Positions 6,050-7,939 of a stretch of DNA of 7,939 nucleotides are shown here, in pieces. Position numbers and translations under genes: made by a program. This DNA comes from Alphaproteobacteria bacterium (lineage in GTDB: Bacteria > Pseudomonadota > Alphaproteobacteria > MED-G09): assembly GCA_018658685.1 (NCBI GenBank), contig JABHUT010000046.1, positions 1 to 7,939 of the forward strand, given 5' to 3'. The notes beneath the pieces were generated by a model. That model was not told the DNA's origin. It worked only from the letters and a program-made list of their open reading frames with translations, and ran no database searches. The stretch's first letter is position 1. The number at the start of each line of letters is the position of its first letter.

Positions 6050-7063
6050 TTATTCTATTTCTTTTATCCAATCATATATAAGGGGCAAAGCTTCTTTATG
6101 ATTTAGACTTCTACTTAACTCTGGCATCATTATACCTGGATCAGTTGAGGCCATTCTATATAAAAGAATCGAATCCTCTGGTTTTCCAGGGTCAATTACG
6201 TAAGCCATTCCTCCACTGCCTCTTCCTGCCGCTACCGGTCTTTTTCGAATACCAAGAGCAACACCATCAGCTTGCTCAAGTGAGAGATAAAAACCAGAAT
6301 TTCCAGCAGAGCCACCTTTTCTATGACAATGTGCGCAATTAGAATCTAAATAAGCCCTGGCTCTTTCAGGAACTGAAAATAATTCATTATCCCAGATAGC
6401 TGGCTTGGATATTTTTTTCTTTGGTAGGTTTGTTAATAATTCATTAAATTCCCAATACTCTAATTGATTTTTTTTACCCTCTTCATATAAAAAATCTACA
6501 TTCATGTTCCGTCCTTTTGGCCCTATGGGTTTAATAACTTTATTGAGCTGATGACAAGATTTACACTGATTAATATTGGGAACCCTATACCTAACATTTT
6601 GAGATACTCCATTCTTATCTACCCAGCTTGTCTCAATTGTTTTGCCAATAAATTCTCTTTCTGCATCTGTCTGATTATCATTCCAAATATATGAAACTGG
6701 AATCCATCCCTCTTTTTTATGAATCAAAAGTCTTGTCTCAAGAAGCTGAAACCCTTTTTTTAAGTTCCGATCATCCACCGGATAAGCAAAAGTTTTTATT
6801 ATTGTAGTACCAATAGGAAAATCAAATACTTGTTCGTGATTATAGCTTGCCATGCTATCATCTGGCATTGAAACAAAACGGAATTTATAGGTATAGTCTG
6901 AAAATAAAGGATTAGCTATATGATAAGGAATTACCCCCTTGTTAGGAACCTGACCCTTAATATTTTGAAAAAAATTATATTCAGATAATAATGCAAATGT
7001 TTCTGCTCTTAATGGGCTACTTGATAAAAAAAATACAATTAAAATCTTAAAAAGAGTCTTCAA
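6050..7063 (-). CDS. SO2930-family diheme c-type cytochrome (TIGR03806 type), TTG start
   Basis: A 337-residue exported protein. Residues 1-20 form a Sec signal peptide (KTLFKILIVFF core, cleavage likely after PLRA), placing it in the periplasm. Two heme c attachment sites are present: CKSCH (C167, C170, H171) and CAHCH (C243, C246, H247). Methionines at 286 or 312/313 (IMMPELS) are candidate distal ligands for the C-terminal heme. The N-terminal part (about 45-165, with NPLFSDYTYK and the WNDNQTDA region) matches what I recall of the family paired with beta-helix proteins. Such cytochromes presumably transfer electrons; the partner and purpose are unknown. The start is TTG (7063-7061), immediately preceded by an in-frame stop (7066-7064). 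AAGGA (7077-7073) lies 9 nt upstream, inside the end of the beta-helix gene, which ends 5 bp away, so translation is probably coupled. Confidence 0.9.
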   Translation of the reverse strand: MKTLFKILIVFFLSSSPLRAETFALLSEYNFFQNIKGQVPNKGVIPYHIANPLFSDYTYKFRFVSMPDDSMASYNHEQVFDFPIGTTIIKTFAYPVDDRNLKKGFQLLETRLLIHKKEGWIPVSYIWNDNQTDAEREFIGKTIETSWVDKNGVSQNVRYRVPNINQCKSCHQLNKVIKPIGPKGRNMNVDFLYEEGKKNQLEYWEFNELLTNLPKKKISKPAIWDNELFSVPERARAYLDSNCAHCHRKGGSAGNSGFYLSLEQADGVALGIRKRPVAAGRGSGGMAYVIDPGKPEDSILLYRMASTDPGIMMPELSRSLNHKEALPLIYDWIKEIE

Positions 7064-7068
7064 TTAAT

Positions 7069-7939
7069 TTAATCCTTTTCGAAAATTACTGGCCGAATAG
7101 GTTTTAATTCTCCTCGATAATTCTCATAATTAGTATCAACTTTATGAAGTGAGGAGATTAAGAATTTTGTCATTAGCTTTAGATTGGCAAAGATAGGAGT
7201 ACTTGAATCTGAATAATTATCACCAAGAATTATTCTTGAAGAGTTCCTAAAGCCAATCCACTCAATAAATGGAACTACTCCATCCCAAATTATATCTGGG
7301 GCTTTACCATTTATAACTTCAGATATTGGACTTGCCCTAACCTTATCAACATTGAAGCCATTATTATTTAGAGAATTACCATGAATAAAAATATTGCTGG
7401 CTATTGGGTTATAATTTTTATCTTCTGCTTCATCTTGATAGCTAGCGATTAAAATTCCTGCTGTTGCATTATTTTTAATTTCATTATTTTTAATTTCGAC
7501 AAACTGATTTGCCATAACCATTATACCTGTTCCATTAGGAGTATTTCCAACAATATTCCCCTCTGGAGCAAAATTTTCAGTATCATTATTTCTGACAATA
7601 TTATTTTCAACTAGAATATGATGTCCTCCTTGTTGAGGAAGATCGGGTAAATCAAAAACTAATATACCACCTGTATTATGCTCACTTATATTACCGATTA
7701 CCTCAGCGTAGAAACTATTTTCGATCTCAATACCGGCAACATTATATCTAGCTATACTGTTTAAGACTTTAATTCTTTCTGATTGACCAACATAAATACC
7801 AGCATCAGAAGCACCTATGGCAACACAACCGTCTATCAAAACATCAGTGCTTTGAACAGGATAAAAGCCATAAGCTCCATTTGATTCCTTAGGTCCACCT
7901 GTCCATTCTGTTCGAACTCTAATGAAGCTTATCCCATTA
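7069..7939 (-). CDS. Parallel beta-helix repeat protein (TIGR03805 type), N-terminus outside window
   Basis: The reading frame is open from the right edge (first full codon 7938-7936) to TAA (7071-7069), 289 visible residues, so the N-terminus and any signal peptide are missing. Short repeats typical of right-handed parallel beta-helices follow one another: GCVAIGASDAGIYVGQS, then turns such as VLNSIARYNVAGIEIE, VIGNISEHNTGGILVF, VENNIVRNN and IKNNEIKNNATAGILIAS, with Asn ladders and Gly-Ile-x-hydrophobic strands. The segment 'VRTEWTGGPKESNGAYGFYPVQS' region just upstream (about 7849-7920) is a strong mark of the family found next to the diheme cytochrome. Related folds occur in polysaccharide lyases and epimerases (NosD/CASH), but no catalytic assignment is possible here. 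The TTG at 7839-7837 is an internal Leu, not a start. It is the first visible gene of a leftward unit with the cytochrome, 5 bp apart. Confidence 0.87.
   Translation of the reverse strand, partial: NGISFIRVRTEWTGGPKESNGAYGFYPVQSTDVLIDGCVAIGASDAGIYVGQSERIKVLNSIARYNVAGIEIENSFYAEVIGNISEHNTGGILVFDLPDLPQQGGHHILVENNIVRNNDTENFAPEGNIVGNTPNGTGIMVMANQFVEIKNNEIKNNATAGILIASYQDEAEDKNYNPIASNIFIHGNSLNNNGFNVDKVRASPISEVINGKAPDIIWDGVVPFIEWIGFRNSSRIILGDNYSDSSTPIFANLKLMTKFLISSLHKVDTNYENYRGELKPIRPVIFEKD
7073..7077 (-). promoter_or_regulatory. Ribosome binding site for the TTG-started diheme cytochrome
   Basis: Minus-strand AAGGA, 9 nt upstream of the TTG at 7063-7061 and within the final codons of the upstream beta-helix gene. 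It supports a non-ATG start that places the signal peptide correctly at the N-terminus. Confidence 0.6.

Noticed and set aside
6145..6342. 65-codon open frame on + opposite the diheme cytochrome
   Set aside because: It is antisense to a clear cytochrome gene, including its second heme site, with no recognisable protein signal.
7837..7839. TTG as start codon of the beta-helix protein
   Set aside because: The frame continues without a stop to the window edge and the upstream residues match the same family, so this is an internal leucine.

Overview
The window is AT-rich (roughly one third G+C by eye), densely coding and Gram-negative in character: it encodes an outer-membrane TonB-dependent receptor and a periplasmic c-type cytochrome with a Sec signal. 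Low G+C, short intergenic gaps and the mix of TonB receptor, P450 and Rieske-type oxygenase suggest a marine, streamlined gammaproteobacterium such as the SAR86 group. That placement is inference; no rRNA or other marker gene is present.

Layout. At the left edge, on +, lies the C-terminal end of a Rieske-type ring-hydroxylating oxygenase alpha subunit (3-317), followed by a small ABM-fold (quinol monooxygenase-like) protein (416-745). Two homologous NTF2/SnoaL-like proteins follow head to head, at 767-1267 (-) and 1357-1872 (+), with an 89-bp shared promoter region that has an 8-bp dyad near its centre. The second one meets a cytochrome P450 gene (1873-3120, -) tail to tail with zero bases between the stop codons. 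A strong intrinsic terminator (3133-3177, -) separates the P450 from a TonB-dependent receptor (3192-5456, -), which has a recognisable promoter and a strong Shine-Dalgarno. Further right, on -, come a GFA/CENP-V-like zinc protein (5621-6025), an SO2930-type diheme cytochrome c (6050-7063, TTG start) and a parallel beta-helix protein that runs off the right edge (7069-7939).

How it may work together. The left and middle part (1-5456) looks like a catabolic island for a hydrophobic, possibly aromatic or terpenoid/steroid-like compound. The receptor would import across the outer membrane, the P450 and Rieske oxygenase would hydroxylate, and the ABM and SnoaL-like proteins would handle later monooxygenation, dehydration or isomerisation. 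No ferredoxin, reductase or regulator lies within the window, and the substrate cannot be read from sequence. The right part (6050-7939) is the conserved two-gene pair described by TIGR03805 (beta-helix) and TIGR03806 (diheme cytochrome). Both partners are exported and the function of the pair is unknown; the GFA-like gene sits 24 bp downstream of it.

No tRNA, rRNA, CRISPR array, insertion sequence or integrase was seen. No intergenic stretch exceeds 164 bp.
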